This document shows positions 43,387-51,561 of a stretch of 64,000 bases of DNA, one piece after another (within the stretch, counting starts at the first letter, position 1; every line of letters begins with the position of its first letter). The translations under genes were made by a program, and so were the position numbers. This stretch comes from Chryseomicrobium palamuruense (GTDB taxonomy: Bacteria > Bacillota > Bacilli > Bacillales_A > Planococcaceae): positions 124,001 to 188,000 of the forward strand of contig NZ_JBHSEF010000009.1 in assembly GCF_042649045.1 (NCBI RefSeq). Direction: 5' to 3'. The notes under the pieces are model-generated. The model saw only the letters and a program-made list of their open reading frames with translations. It was not told the origin of the DNA and searched no databases.

Positions 43387-45498
43387 CTATTCTTTCACTC
43401 GTAATAAGCGCATGGAGTTAAGGACAACTAATACAGTCGACCCGACATCCGCAAGTACGGCCATCCAGAGGGTCAACCAACCAGGTGCGATCAACAACAG
43501 GGCGAACAGTTTAATCGCAAACGAAAAGCCGATGTTCTGCTTGATGATACGAAGCGTCTTGCGGCTAAGTCCCATCGTATATGGAAGTTTCGTTAAATCG
43601 TCAGCCAGTAAGGCGACGTCTGCGGTTTCAAGAGCGGTATCTGTCCCAGCGCCTCCCATGGCAATGCCGACAGTGGCACTGGCCAGAGCCGGTGCATCGT
43701 TGATACCGTCTCCGACCATCGCAACCGAACCGAGCTGTTGTTGAAGTAAACGTATTTTCTCCAGTTTATTTTCTGGTAACAGATTCGCTTCCACCGTATC
43801 AAGTTCGAGTTGTCGGTTGAGGGCGTTCGCTGTAATGGCGTTATCGCCTGTTAACATAATGAGCTTGGTGATTCCCATCTCTTTCAATCGACGAATCATC
43901 GATACGCTGACTTCTCGGATGGGGTCAGCTACGGCAATGATTGCCACAATCAACTTGTCCGTACCGAGGGCCATTACCGTCTTGCCATCCAGTTGAAGCT
44001 TTTGGACCTGACGAGCAAGCTCAGGGGTCATGTCGGGATGTTCCTCAAACAGCATAGGGCTTCCAATGGTGAATCGTTCTCCGTTCACTTTGGCATAAGC
44101 GCCTTTTCCAGTGACTGAGCGGAAGTCGGTTGCTTCTAGGTTTATCACATGCTGCTGTTTTGCATGTCGCACGATGGCAGAAGCCAGAGGGTGCTGAGAG
44201 AACTGTTCAATAGCTGCTGCAGTAGCAAGAGCATCTTGTTGAGTGATGTCGTGAAAAGTCAGGATGTCGGTGACGACAGGCTGGCCTTCTGAAAGTGTTC
44301 CAGTCTTATCAAACGCAATCGCCCGAATCCGGCCGAGCTCTTCCAAGTAGATACCGCCTTTGATTAAAACGCCGTGTTTGGCTGCATTTCCGATAGCTGT
44401 GACAATCGCAACAGGCGTCGATACGACGAGCGCACAGGGACAGCCGACAACGAGCACAGCAAGACCGCGGTAGATCCATTCTGACCAGTCACCTGAAAAC
44501 AGGAGTGGTGGAAGGACAGCGACGAACAGTGCAACGACTAGAATAGCTGGTGTATAGTATGCGGCAAAGCGGTCCACGAATTGTTGGGAAGGGGCTTTTT
44601 CAGCCTGAGCTTCTTCAACAAGGTGGATAATCTTCGCAATGGTCGTGTCTTGCACGCGCTTTGTGACGGTTACTTCTAAATAACCTTCTTCATTTAGTGA
44701 CCCGGCATAGACTTCGTCGCCGATTTGTTTATGCTTCGGCATCGATTCTCCTGTGATGGCAGCTTCATTAATAGAAGATTCGCCAAGGAGAACTGTTCCG
44801 TCCATCGCAATTTTTTGACCAGGCTTGATCAACATCACATCGCCGATTTGAATGTCATTTACATCTAAAGTCAGCATTTCTTGATTGCGTCGGACGACGG
44901 CTTCGTTCGGAGCGATGTCCATCAGACTTCGAATCGACTGACGTGCCCGGTCTATAGAATAAGTCTCGAGAGCTTCACTGAGCGCAAACAGCAATACCAC
45001 GACTGCGCCTTCTTGCCATTCTCCAATGATAGCTGCCCCGATGATGGCAATGGCCATCAAGGTCTTCATATCAAATTCAAAGCGTACAAGGTTTGTGAAA
45101 CCTTCTTTAAAAAGCGCCCATCCACCCACTATAATGGCCATAAGATAAAGTCCGATTACGACAGGTTGGGGGGCTGAGAATGCATAGTCGGTATAGAGTG
45201 CTGCTAGGAGCAGTAAAAAGGAAGCGACGGTGTTCCGGTTTTCTCGCGACTCCCAAAATGAACGCTTATCTCCAATGTTCGTGCGATGAGATTCTTCGTA
45301 GACACGAATTCCATCAAAGGCTCCTGCTTTTTCAAGCTGTTCAATCGTTACGTCTCCTGTAACAGTCAATTTGGATGCACCAAAATTCAGTTGTAGGTTT
45401 TGTACGGTACCGATCTGTTGAATATTCTTTTCAAATTTAGCAGCGCAGTTTGTACAAGACAGCCCTTCTAGCCGGTACACATGTTGCTCTGATTTCAT
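43387..45498 (-). CDS. cadA: Cadmium/zinc-translocating P-type ATPase
   Basis: A 703-residue P1B ATPase that exports Cd2+/Zn2+/Pb2+. One N-terminal HMA domain with CTNCAAKF (Cys15, Cys18), eight membrane segments, the CPC motif in VVGCPCALV, phosphorylation site DKTGT, and the hinge GDGINDAPAL. Start at 45498 after AAAGGGCG; the frame is open to 45522. Promoter and two CadC-like operators lie between it and the upstream cadC gene. Confidence 0.93.
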   Translation of the reverse strand: MKSEQHVYRLEGLSCTNCAAKFEKNIQQIGTVQNLQLNFGASKLTVTGDVTIEQLEKAGAFDGIRVYEESHRTNIGDKRSFWESRENRNTVASFLLLLAALYTDYAFSAPQPVVIGLYLMAIIVGGWALFKEGFTNLVRFEFDMKTLMAIAIIGAAIIGEWQEGAVVVLLFALSEALETYSIDRARQSIRSLMDIAPNEAVVRRNQEMLTLDVNDIQIGDVMLIKPGQKIAMDGTVLLGESSINEAAITGESMPKHKQIGDEVYAGSLNEEGYLEVTVTKRVQDTTIAKIIHLVEEAQAEKAPSQQFVDRFAAYYTPAILVVALFVAVLPPLLFSGDWSEWIYRGLAVLVVGCPCALVVSTPVAIVTAIGNAAKHGVLIKGGIYLEELGRIRAIAFDKTGTLSEGQPVVTDILTFHDITQQDALATAAAIEQFSQHPLASAIVRHAKQQHVINLEATDFRSVTGKGAYAKVNGERFTIGSPMLFEEHPDMTPELARQVQKLQLDGKTVMALGTDKLIVAIIAVADPIREVSVSMIRRLKEMGITKLIMLTGDNAITANALNRQLELDTVEANLLPENKLEKIRLLQQQLGSVAMVGDGINDAPALASATVGIAMGGAGTDTALETADVALLADDLTKLPYTMGLSRKTLRIIKQNIGFSFAIKLFALLLIAPGWLTLWMAVLADVGSTVLVVLNSMRLLRVKE

Positions 45499-45518
45499 GA
45501 GGTACACGCCCTTTACAT

Positions 45519-45534
45519 TCAAATGAACATTTGA
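45519..45534. promoter_or_regulatory. CadC-type operator O1
   Basis: TCAAAT-GAAC-ATTTGA is a perfect 6-4-6 palindrome, between the cadA -10 box and its start codon. ArsR/CadC regulators of Firmicutes bind TCAAATA-type half-sites, so blocking of cadA transcription in the absence of metal is expected. Confidence 0.6.
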
Positions 45535-45542
45535 TTGTTTTT

Positions 45543-45571
45543 AGTATATGCCGGTAGGTATCTTGTGTCAA
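45543..45571 (-). promoter_or_regulatory. Promoter of cadA
   Basis: Minus strand TTGACA at 45571-45566, 17-base spacer, TATACT at 45548-45543. Flanked on both sides by CadC-like operators. Confidence 0.65.
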
Positions 45572-45574
45572 TAT

Positions 45575-45596
45575 CATTCAAGTATTTGTTTGAATG
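45575..45596. promoter_or_regulatory. CadC-type operator O2
   Basis: CATTCAA, 8 bases, TTGAATG: an inverted repeat just upstream of the cadA -35 box. Its half-sites TCAA/TTGA match those of O1. Confidence 0.45.
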
Positions 45597-45628
45597 AAAA
45601 AACCCTTCTTCCACGAAGGAAGAAGGGG
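45597..45628 (-). terminator. Terminator of cadC
   Basis: A perfect 10-pair stem CCCTTCTTCC / GGAAGAAGGG followed on the minus strand by six T residues; it separates cadC from the cadA promoter. Confidence 0.85.
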
Positions 45629-45630
45629 CG

Positions 45631-45996
45631 TTATTCGTTAAGATGTTCAATGGCAATTTTAACAAGATCGGTGATGTGATGGTCTTTTACCGAATAGTAG
45701 ACAAGCTTCCCTTGCTTACGGTTTTTAGCGATTCCCATTGTCCGGAGCAGTCGTAAATGATGAGAGGCTGTGGCTGTCGAGATGCTGACGATAGCAGCGA
45801 CGTCACAAACACACAGTTCATCTTCTTGGGTCAAGGCATAGATAATTTTCATGCGTGTCGCATCCGATAATGCTTTGAAGATCGTTTCAACCCCCTTGAC
45901 TTGCGAAATGAGAGGAGTGATACGCTCGACGACCTCTGGATGAGTACACTCTACTTCGCAGTGGTCTACTGATAGTTTCTTTAATGATTGACTCAT
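45631..45996 (-). CDS. cadC: ArsR-family metal-responsive repressor
   Basis: A 121-residue ArsR/SmtB repressor. The CadC metal site is visible: Cys13 and Cys17 in HCEVECTHPE and the paired Cys in ELCVCDVAAI. The recognition helix is STATASHHLRLLRTMGI and the wing is RKQGKLVYYSV. In the apo form it represses cadA; Cd2+/Pb2+/Zn2+ releases it. Start at 45996 is preferred over 46008 because AAAGG sits directly before the latter. Confidence 0.9.
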   Translation of the reverse strand: MSQSLKKLSVDHCEVECTHPEVVERITPLISQVKGVETIFKALSDATRMKIIYALTQEDELCVCDVAAIVSISTATASHHLRLLRTMGIAKNRKQGKLVYYSVKDHHITDLVKIAIEHLNE

Positions 45997-46051
45997 TGTG
46001 AATCGCATCCTTTAATGTGAGAATACCTCAAGTATAGCAAACCTGCTGTAC

Positions 46052-46327
46052 TTAGTTATTCCACACATCTTTATATTCTGGTGTCTTCTCAAACTGGCTC
46101 TTGATAAACGGACATGTCGGCACAATTTTGAGGTCGTTTTCACGAGCATAGGCTACGAGCTGTTCAACGAGCTTTTGCCCTACGCCTTCTCCTCGGAGAG
46201 AGTCGTCCACATGTGTATGGTCCGCAATCAGTTTCGTGGAGCCCGTCGGCACATAGCGTACTTCAGCAAGTGTATGCTCACTGTCCTCTCCCACATAAAA
46301 CTTGTTGTTGTCGTGTTTGATTTCCAT
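46052..46327 (-). CDS. GNAT-like N-acetyltransferase (YjdJ/COG2388 type)
   Basis: A 91-residue compact acetyltransferase domain with the acetyl-CoA loop SLRGEGVGQKLVEQLV and the C-terminal IVPTCPFIKSQFEK. Proteins of this size occur next to YjdI-type iron-sulfur genes in many bacteria, as here (11 bases after the previous gene). Substrate unknown. AAGGAGAG precedes the ATG. Confidence 0.8.
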   Translation of the reverse strand: MEIKHDNNKFYVGEDSEHTLAEVRYVPTGSTKLIADHTHVDDSLRGEGVGQKLVEQLVAYARENDLKIVPTCPFIKSQFEKTPEYKDVWNN

Positions 46328-46338
46328 ACAATCTCTCC

Positions 46339-46743
46339 TTATTTGCAGCTGCCAGATTGATCACAAAACGGGGTATTTGATGTGCTTCCACAACCGCAAA
46401 TCACGGCGCGGTAGGTCACGATGTCTTGTTCTTCTTGATGAAAATGAAGATCACCGCGCATAAATAACTGACCCTTTTCATTGGGCTCTACACGCGTCGG
46501 CACTTCCGGAAGTTCCCCCCGCACGTTGTCATGGCGGATGTATTGAAGTGCACCACTCGGGCAGCGTTCGACTACTTCTACGATGTCCGGTGCTGCCCCG
46601 TTTTCAGGATTGACCCAAGGACGTTTCTTTGTATTGAAGACAGCCGGAAGCCCTTTGACGCATTCTGCTGCGTGGATACATAGACCAGGCGTGAAATAGA
46701 CATTGATGTCCGAGCCGACATATTCTTTAGGTTCCAGTTTCAT
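46339..46743 (-). CDS. YjdI-type ferredoxin-like domain fused to a CDGSH domain
   Basis: A 134-residue protein. Residues about 8-70 match the Fer4_19/YjdI domain (FTPGLCIHAAECVKGLP, then ERCPSGALQY), which uses Cys residues for one cluster. Residues about 100-134 carry a CDGSH-like zinc-finger motif (CGCGSTSNTPFCDQSG), which binds a 2Fe-2S cluster. In other species these are often separate genes. AAAGGAGAG precedes the ATG. Likely redox or sensing role with the GNAT neighbour. Confidence 0.78.
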   Translation of the reverse strand: MKLEPKEYVGSDINVYFTPGLCIHAAECVKGLPAVFNTKKRPWVNPENGAAPDIVEVVERCPSGALQYIRHDNVRGELPEVPTRVEPNEKGQLFMRGDLHFHQEEQDIVTYRAVICGCGSTSNTPFCDQSGSCK

Positions 46744-46879
46744 AAGACACTCTCCTTTTTCTGATAATTCCTACTACTGGGTGTATCCTATCCATTGGAG
46801 CTCTAAGTGCTATTGCTAAATGAAACCTTTTTTGATAGGGTACGTATAATTCATTAAATACAGCCTAGAGGTGAAAATC

Positions 46880-47185
46880 ATGGTATCCCTTATCCATTTC
46901 GCTAGTATAGTATCTGTCATTACATTGTCTCTATTCAAAGATGTATCTGATAAGCAATATAAAAAAAATATCGATGCACTACGCCAAGAGATTTGGTTTC
47001 AAATGTATTGGAATGATCCAGAATATCAAGCAATTTTAAAAGAAGACCCTCAATTGCGTAAAATCATCTGCTATATCAATCGTGAGAAACTTGAAAAACA
47101 GCGCTATGCCGCTTGGCAACGCAAGAAAATCATTACGATTGTGGAGAAGAAAGCGCAAGAAGTAGAGGAGGACACGCAGATATGA
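46880..47185 (+). CDS. Membrane-anchored hypothetical protein
   Basis: A 101-residue protein: a hydrophobic N-terminal anchor (LIHFASIVSVITLSLF) followed by a charged helical domain (QEIWFQMYWNDPEYQAILKE, YAAWQRKKIITIVEKKAQEV). ATG at 46880 follows AGAGGTG; GTG at 46871 is less likely. It is translationally coupled (ATGA) to the next small gene. Function unknown. Confidence 0.6.
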   Translation: MVSLIHFASIVSVITLSLFKDVSDKQYKKNIDALRQEIWFQMYWNDPEYQAILKEDPQLRKIICYINREKLEKQRYAAWQRKKIITIVEKKAQEVEEDTQI

Positions 47186-47337
47186 TGCTTTTATTAGGCA
47201 TTGCATTTTTCATTGTTGTTTATATTTCACTCAGCACAATCGAACGATTGTTGCGTGAGATGAAGACGCAAAATCAGCAGATCATCGATTTGTTGGAGCG
47301 GGCAGAACGGAAGAATCCAGATTTAGACGCCAATTAA
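47182..47337 (+). CDS. Small membrane protein with coiled coil
   Basis: A 51-residue protein with one N-terminal transmembrane helix (LLLGIAFFIVVYISL) and a C-terminal coiled coil (IERLLREMKTQNQQIIDLLE). The ATG overlaps the previous stop by 4 bases and has GAGGAGGA upstream. The longer frame from 47113 lacks a signal. Function unknown. Confidence 0.6.
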   Translation: MMLLLGIAFFIVVYISLSTIERLLREMKTQNQQIIDLLERAERKNPDLDAN

Positions 47338-47409
47338 TCATCCGCTCCTACCATATTTTGTTTCCATTTCGTATAATTATTAGGAAAACAATCATTTGGA
47401 GGTTTTTTT

Positions 47410-47796
47410 ATGTGGAATGCCTTTAAAGCATTTGCGTTCAAAGGCAATGTACTGGAACTGGCAATTGCTGTTGTAATTGGAGCAGCCTTTGGGAAAATCG
47501 TCTCTTCTTTAGTCGAAAATATTATTACCCCGCTGATCGGACTCATTATGGGAGGCGTGGACTTTTCAGGGCTTGCAATTACTGTCGGGAATGCCAATGT
47601 TACATATGGAGTTTTCATCCAATCTATCATCGACTTCGTGATTGTCGCGTTTGCCATCTTTATGTTTGTCCGGTTACTTGACAAATTCAAGCGGAAAGAA
47701 GAAGTGAAACTGGAAGAAGGACCAACCATCGACTCGAAAGAAGAGTTGCTGATTGAAATTCGTGATTTATTAAAGCAACAAAATACACGTAGTTAA
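47410..47796 (+). CDS. mscL: Large-conductance mechanosensitive channel
   Basis: A 128-residue MscL: N-terminal helix MWNAFKAFAFKGNVLELAIA, the pore helix VVIGAAFGKIVSSLVENI, a short periplasmic loop, the second transmembrane helix and a C-terminal bundle (SKEELLIEIRDLLKQQ). It releases osmolytes during hypo-osmotic shock. GGAGG precedes the ATG and a terminator follows. Confidence 0.95.
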   Translation: MWNAFKAFAFKGNVLELAIAVVIGAAFGKIVSSLVENIITPLIGLIMGGVDFSGLAITVGNANVTYGVFIQSIIDFVIVAFAIFMFVRLLDKFKRKEEVKLEEGPTIDSKEELLIEIRDLLKQQNTRS

Positions 47797-47803
47797 TTCA
47801 TAG

Positions 47804-47832
47804 ACCGTCTAGATCAATTCTAGATGGTTTTT
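47804..47832 (+). terminator. Terminator of mscL
   Basis: ACCGTCTAGA pairs with TCTAGATGGT (10 pairs, one G-T) followed by TTTTT. Confidence 0.75.
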
Positions 47833-47883
47833 GCTATCTTTTAGGAAAGATGGGCGTTCTTTATAGGAAGAAGAGGTGAAGAA

Positions 47884-48576
47884 ATGAAAAAACGTTCTAT
47901 AGTCGGTATTGGGGTGATAGGGATAGTCGTGTTTGTGTTGTTTTTCCGAGGAGGTGTAATTCCCCAGACTCTTGGATGGACCTGGGAGAATCCGTTTGCA
48001 CCTCGAGTCGAAGTGGAGGACCACACCGAATTTGTCGATCGGAATGGTAATGGTATAACGGACCAACTGGATATCGTGGCAGCTGCACGCAAAGAAGTAG
48101 AGAATCGAACGACCTACCGCAGTGCCTATTATGGCGGAGGCTACCCTCCCGAAGATGAAGGTGTCTGTACAGATGTGATCTGGCGAGGATTAATGGGTGC
48201 GGATATTGTCTTAAAAGACGCAATGGACGCAGACATTGCAGCGAATGTGGCAGCTTATCCCCGGACGGAAGGGACGCCTGACCCTAATATCGATTTTCGT
48301 CGTGTCCCCAATCAGTTTGCTTATCTTGAGCGCCATGCCGAGTCCCTGACCACTGAACTCATTCCTGGAGATCCGGAAAATTTAGCGGAATGGCAACCAG
48401 GAGATATTGTGATTTTCTTAGAAGGTACAGATCATACGGGAATCATCTCTGACCGCCGTGCAAAAGACGGGACGCCGTATATGATTCACAACGCACCTCC
48501 ATTTGCTGCGGAAATTAAGTTGACTTCTTATTCACAAGAAATTGCCGGCCATTACCGATGGAATTTTCATGAATAG
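47884..48576 (+). CDS. DUF1287 exported protein
   Basis: A 230-residue protein with an N-terminal signal anchor (VGIGVIGIVVFVLFF) and a DUF1287 domain: a region around TTYRSAYYGGGYPPEDEG, then CTDVIWRGL, DPNIDFRRVPNQFAYLERH and QPGDIVIFLEGTDHTGIISD. The conserved Cys and His suggest an NlpC/P60-like fold (YiiX relatives). An outer-surface hydrolase is plausible; not proven. GAAGAGGTG precedes the ATG. Confidence 0.8.
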   Translation: MKKRSIVGIGVIGIVVFVLFFRGGVIPQTLGWTWENPFAPRVEVEDHTEFVDRNGNGITDQLDIVAAARKEVENRTTYRSAYYGGGYPPEDEGVCTDVIWRGLMGADIVLKDAMDADIAANVAAYPRTEGTPDPNIDFRRVPNQFAYLERHAESLTTELIPGDPENLAEWQPGDIVIFLEGTDHTGIISDRRAKDGTPYMIHNAPPFAAEIKLTSYSQEIAGHYRWNFHE

Positions 48577-48624
48577 GAAGGAAAATCATTTCGAATGGCG
48601 AATAAACTAGACGAGGTGATGAAA

Positions 48625-49023
48625 ATGACACGACTAAAACGTGTAGGAACAACGTATTTGCCCGTATCGAACTTGAAAAAAGCAACCGAATGGTACACAT
48701 CCAATCTAGAAGCGGAAATCTCTTATCATGACGATGAGAAGACGATACTGAACTTTGCAGATCAAAGCTTCTTCTTGATTCCTGCTGCCCCTGATCAATC
48801 CAATAGTTTCATTGATGCGAAGGGGACGGAGTGGTTTGGGCTAGGTTTTGAAGTCGATGGAGAAGAAAACCTTCTCACATTCCACCAAGACCTGTTGAAG
48901 CAAGGTGTCAAAGCAGGAGACATTGAGTCCCGCGGACACGCGGGGAAAAACTTTCGGTTTTGGGATGAAGACGGCAATGCGTTTGATGTTTGGAGCGAGT
49001 GGAAGGAGCGGGGTGAGACATGA
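48625..49023 (+). CDS. VOC-family protein
   Basis: A 132-residue VOC protein: VGTTYLPVSNLKKATEWYTS at the start, DQSFFLIPA in the middle and FRFWDEDGNAFDVWSEW at the end. Start at 48625 chosen for the AGGTG spacing. It overlaps the next VOC gene (ATGA), so the two form a pair of related proteins. Confidence 0.75.
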   Translation: MTRLKRVGTTYLPVSNLKKATEWYTSNLEAEISYHDDEKTILNFADQSFFLIPAAPDQSNSFIDAKGTEWFGLGFEVDGEENLLTFHQDLLKQGVKAGDIESRGHAGKNFRFWDEDGNAFDVWSEWKERGET

Positions 49024-49430
49024 GAGCAGGAAGTCTATTTATCCCGGTTCGAGATTTAGAAAAGTCAGCAATTTGGTATGAAAAACATCTTGGAGTGAAG
49101 CGGATTGATAGTTGGGGAGAAGGGATGGGATTTTACTTTCCAAATGGACCTACACAGCTCGCGCTGATTGTAGTGGAAGAAACACCCACCACCGAATTTT
49201 CTATCACGCACGCACGGAAAAATGTGTACTATAATTTCCTGACATCCGACATTGAACAATTACATAAAGAATTTCAAAATCAAAAAATTCATGTGAGTGC
49301 CATCAAGAACTTTGGTGGGATGCTGTGTTTTGACGCCGTGGATCCGGACGGCAACGTGTTGAGTTTTGTAGATGAACCGGAAGATTCACTCTATTATTCA
49401 AAACAAATCGAAAAACGTCAAAACCATTAA
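49020..49430 (+). CDS. VOC-family protein
   Basis: A 136-residue VOC module: GSLFIPVRDLEKSAIWYEKH at the start, YYNFLTSDIEQLHKEF and CFDAVDPDGNVLSFVDEPE at the end. Translationally coupled to the preceding VOC gene (ATGA overlap). Converges on the DUF5348-like gene with a 4-base overlap of stops. Substrate unknown. Confidence 0.75.
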   Translation: MRAGSLFIPVRDLEKSAIWYEKHLGVKRIDSWGEGMGFYFPNGPTQLALIVVEETPTTEFSITHARKNVYYNFLTSDIEQLHKEFQNQKIHVSAIKNFGGMLCFDAVDPDGNVLSFVDEPEDSLYYSKQIEKRQNH

Positions 49431-49843
49431 GAGACGTCTTCATTTTCCCGGATTAACACGTGAAGTCCTTCTAACTTAAGATGCGGACGATCTACCAGGA
49501 ACAGTCGATGCGAGTAAGCAAGGCGAGATGGGACGTGGCGGGCCTCTTGAAACGACCAGTATTCAAGATGTTGGCCAGACGTCAGGTAAAATGAAGTGTC
49601 TTCAATACAAAGGCGCCCCTCTTTTGTACGGACGATCTCACCCGCATATTGGACTGGTTTGGTTCCTTGACGAATGAGAAGAGACAACTCTCTCGTTTGT
49701 TCGCTCACGCGCTGTTGGAATTCAGAAGAGGAAAAATGGTCTTCCTCATGAGCATATACTTCAAACAACTGAGCCAACTGGCGAAGCTCTTGAGCCAATG
49801 GTTTTAATGCGTCTGACGTTTTCATTTGGTTTGAAGAAAGCAT
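49427..49843 (-). CDS. DUF5348-like protein under a LexA box
   Basis: A 138-residue protein. The C-terminal half (EIVRTKEGRLCIEDTSFYLT, HLEYWSF, LEGLHVLIR) resembles DUF5348, which in Bacillus often sits with YolD-like proteins and Y-family polymerases in SOS operons. Start at 49843 follows AGGAGTGGTG. A LexA box lies 19 bases upstream. No polymerase is adjacent. Function unknown; DNA-damage induction is inferred from the box. Confidence 0.6.
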   Translation of the reverse strand: MLSSNQMKTSDALKPLAQELRQLAQLFEVYAHEEDHFSSSEFQQRVSEQTRELSLLIRQGTKPVQYAGEIVRTKEGRLCIEDTSFYLTSGQHLEYWSFQEARHVPSRLAYSHRLFLVDRPHLKLEGLHVLIRENEDVS

Positions 49844-49861
49844 GGTCACCACTCCTAATAA

Positions 49862-49873
49862 GAACATTTGTTC
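49862..49873. promoter_or_regulatory. LexA (DinR) SOS box
   Basis: GAACATTTGTTC matches the Bacillus SOS box core GAAC-N4-GTTC exactly. It is between the -10-like box and the start codon of the DUF5348-like gene. A second copy lies at 56208-56219. Confidence 0.7.
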
Positions 49874-49929
49874 TATATTATCATGTCAGTCAATGGACGA
49901 CAAGTTGGATTTACAAGATGAGACTAGTT

Positions 49930-49960
49930 AAGCCGGATTGTCGAGTAGACAATCCGGCTT
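49930..49960. terminator. Terminator of the MFS transporter gene
   Basis: A perfect 13-pair stem (AAGCCGGATTGTC and its complement) with a 5-base loop; T-rich downstream of it on the plus strand and moderately so on the minus strand. Confidence 0.65.
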
Positions 49961-49979
49961 GTTTAAGCTTTTATACATG

Positions 49980-51440
49980 TCACCTTGATGTAGAATGTGA
50001 CTTATAGTTTACGAGTAAACCGCTACACAATGCGCCAATAAGTAACACAGTTGCTGTGACCATGAACAACACCGAAAGGGATGAGGAAACGAGCGAAAGG
50101 CCTGAAGAACCAAGCACAACGCCGAGTGAGAAGAACGCGTAAAAATACCCATAGGCTTTCCCGCGGTTCTTTTCCGTCGTGCCTACATAAAGAAAAACAT
50201 TGATAGCGGGAAATGTAAAAGCGAATCCCACTCCGTAAACAATCAGTATTCCATAAAACGCGGCTAGAGATGAAGCCAGTCCTAGACTTAACTGGGCAGC
50301 CGCAATTAACATCACGCCAATTCGGAAGTTGGCGAGTGCAGGCCACTGGTCGAACAATTTTCGTATAGGAGACAGAAAGATCATGACAGCCGTTACGCCA
50401 AAGGTACTCAGTAATGTTCCACTTACACGAGAACTAAACCCAAGTTCTTCAACACGAAGTGGCAACAGGTACGCCAATGCCCCTTGGGAGAACATCATCA
50501 AAAATGCACCTCCGAACGCGACAACGAGGGCAGGGTGGAAGCGAAGCGTTTCCGGGTGGTCTTTCGTCCGACGGAACAATTGTCCGCGTAGCAAAAAGAA
50601 GGCTGCTACAAACAAAATGACTCCGAAAAGCCCAACCGTTTGGAACACAAAAGGAGCGGATATCTGCGCAGCCATGATGCCGCTGAAGGCAGGACCTATG
50701 ATAGCGGCTGACCCGACGAAGGCTCCTGTCATCGCGTTCTCACTTCCGGTCTTGCCTTCTAAGCTTTGATTTGCCACATAGGTAAAAGCAGCGGGAACAA
50801 TAAATCCGCCAATAAACCCATGAACAAAACGGATCACGAGCAACGATTCCGGAGTGGTCGCCCATGTATACGCAAACAGCATAATGGACGTTCCAAGAAG
50901 GCCGATGACAAGAAGGCGGTAAGGGCCCAACCGGTCGGTAAAAAGGCCAGCAAGTAGGTTGCCTCCTGTATTTGAAAAGGAATAGATCCCCACAGCCATG
51001 CCTGCTACGAGTGTACTTGCGCCAAGACTTGTGGCAAAGGTGCTCATAATAGGAAGCTGTGCAAAGAGGTCCATGAATGAGAAGAAAATAATAGCATAGA
51101 CGAGCCACAAAACAGGAAAAGCTTTCGTACGGAACTGAGCTTCACGCTTTTTCACGGCACGGTCTAACAGAAAATTGGCAAACGGAATAAAGGCGGCTGC
51201 AATCCCAAGTAGACTCCAGTACACGTTCCATCTGACCGTAAGCTGTACGATGACAATGGTGACGATATAGCCAATGAAAATGGCACCGTGTATAGAGCCG
51301 ACGAAGGTGACCGCAAGAGGCAAGCCTGCCCAGTACTTTAATGGCATCGCAATGCCGAGTAAGATGAGTAAGGAAATCCCATCTATAATACCAAAGAAAC
51401 GAAACAAACGAATAGGAAGATACTGTTTTTCTTTCAGCAA
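49980..51440 (-). CDS. MFS transporter with an N-terminal DUF3817 domain
   Basis: A 486-residue membrane protein. The first about 90 residues (LFRFFGIIDGISLLILLGIA, then GSIHGAIFIGYIVTIV) match DUF3817, a three-helix domain that usually occurs alone. It is followed by a 12-helix major facilitator of the drug/sugar efflux type, with the loop motif GLFTDRLGPYRLLVIG and the second-half motif SPIRKLFDQWP. The total of about 15 helices is unusual. Substrate unknown. Confidence 0.78.
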   Translation of the reverse strand: MLKEKQYLPIRLFRFFGIIDGISLLILLGIAMPLKYWAGLPLAVTFVGSIHGAIFIGYIVTIVIVQLTVRWNVYWSLLGIAAAFIPFANFLLDRAVKKREAQFRTKAFPVLWLVYAIIFFSFMDLFAQLPIMSTFATSLGASTLVAGMAVGIYSFSNTGGNLLAGLFTDRLGPYRLLVIGLLGTSIMLFAYTWATTPESLLVIRFVHGFIGGFIVPAAFTYVANQSLEGKTGSENAMTGAFVGSAAIIGPAFSGIMAAQISAPFVFQTVGLFGVILFVAAFFLLRGQLFRRTKDHPETLRFHPALVVAFGGAFLMMFSQGALAYLLPLRVEELGFSSRVSGTLLSTFGVTAVMIFLSPIRKLFDQWPALANFRIGVMLIAAAQLSLGLASSLAAFYGILIVYGVGFAFTFPAINVFLYVGTTEKNRGKAYGYFYAFFSLGVVLGSSGLSLVSSSLSVLFMVTATVLLIGALCSGLLVNYKSHSTSR

Positions 51441-51561
51441 CGGTGAACCCTTCTTTCTTTCACTTCCTTCAGTATTTCATAGAAAAATTTGGGTGGCAAG
51501 CTACGAAATGTGAACGATTCACCTATGACTTTTGGTATGCTTAGGGAAAGGGGGAGACTGC

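Noticed and set aside
50329..50769. 146-codon plus-strand frame inside the MFS gene
   Set aside because: Antisense shadow of a membrane protein gene; no ribosome binding site or family resemblance.
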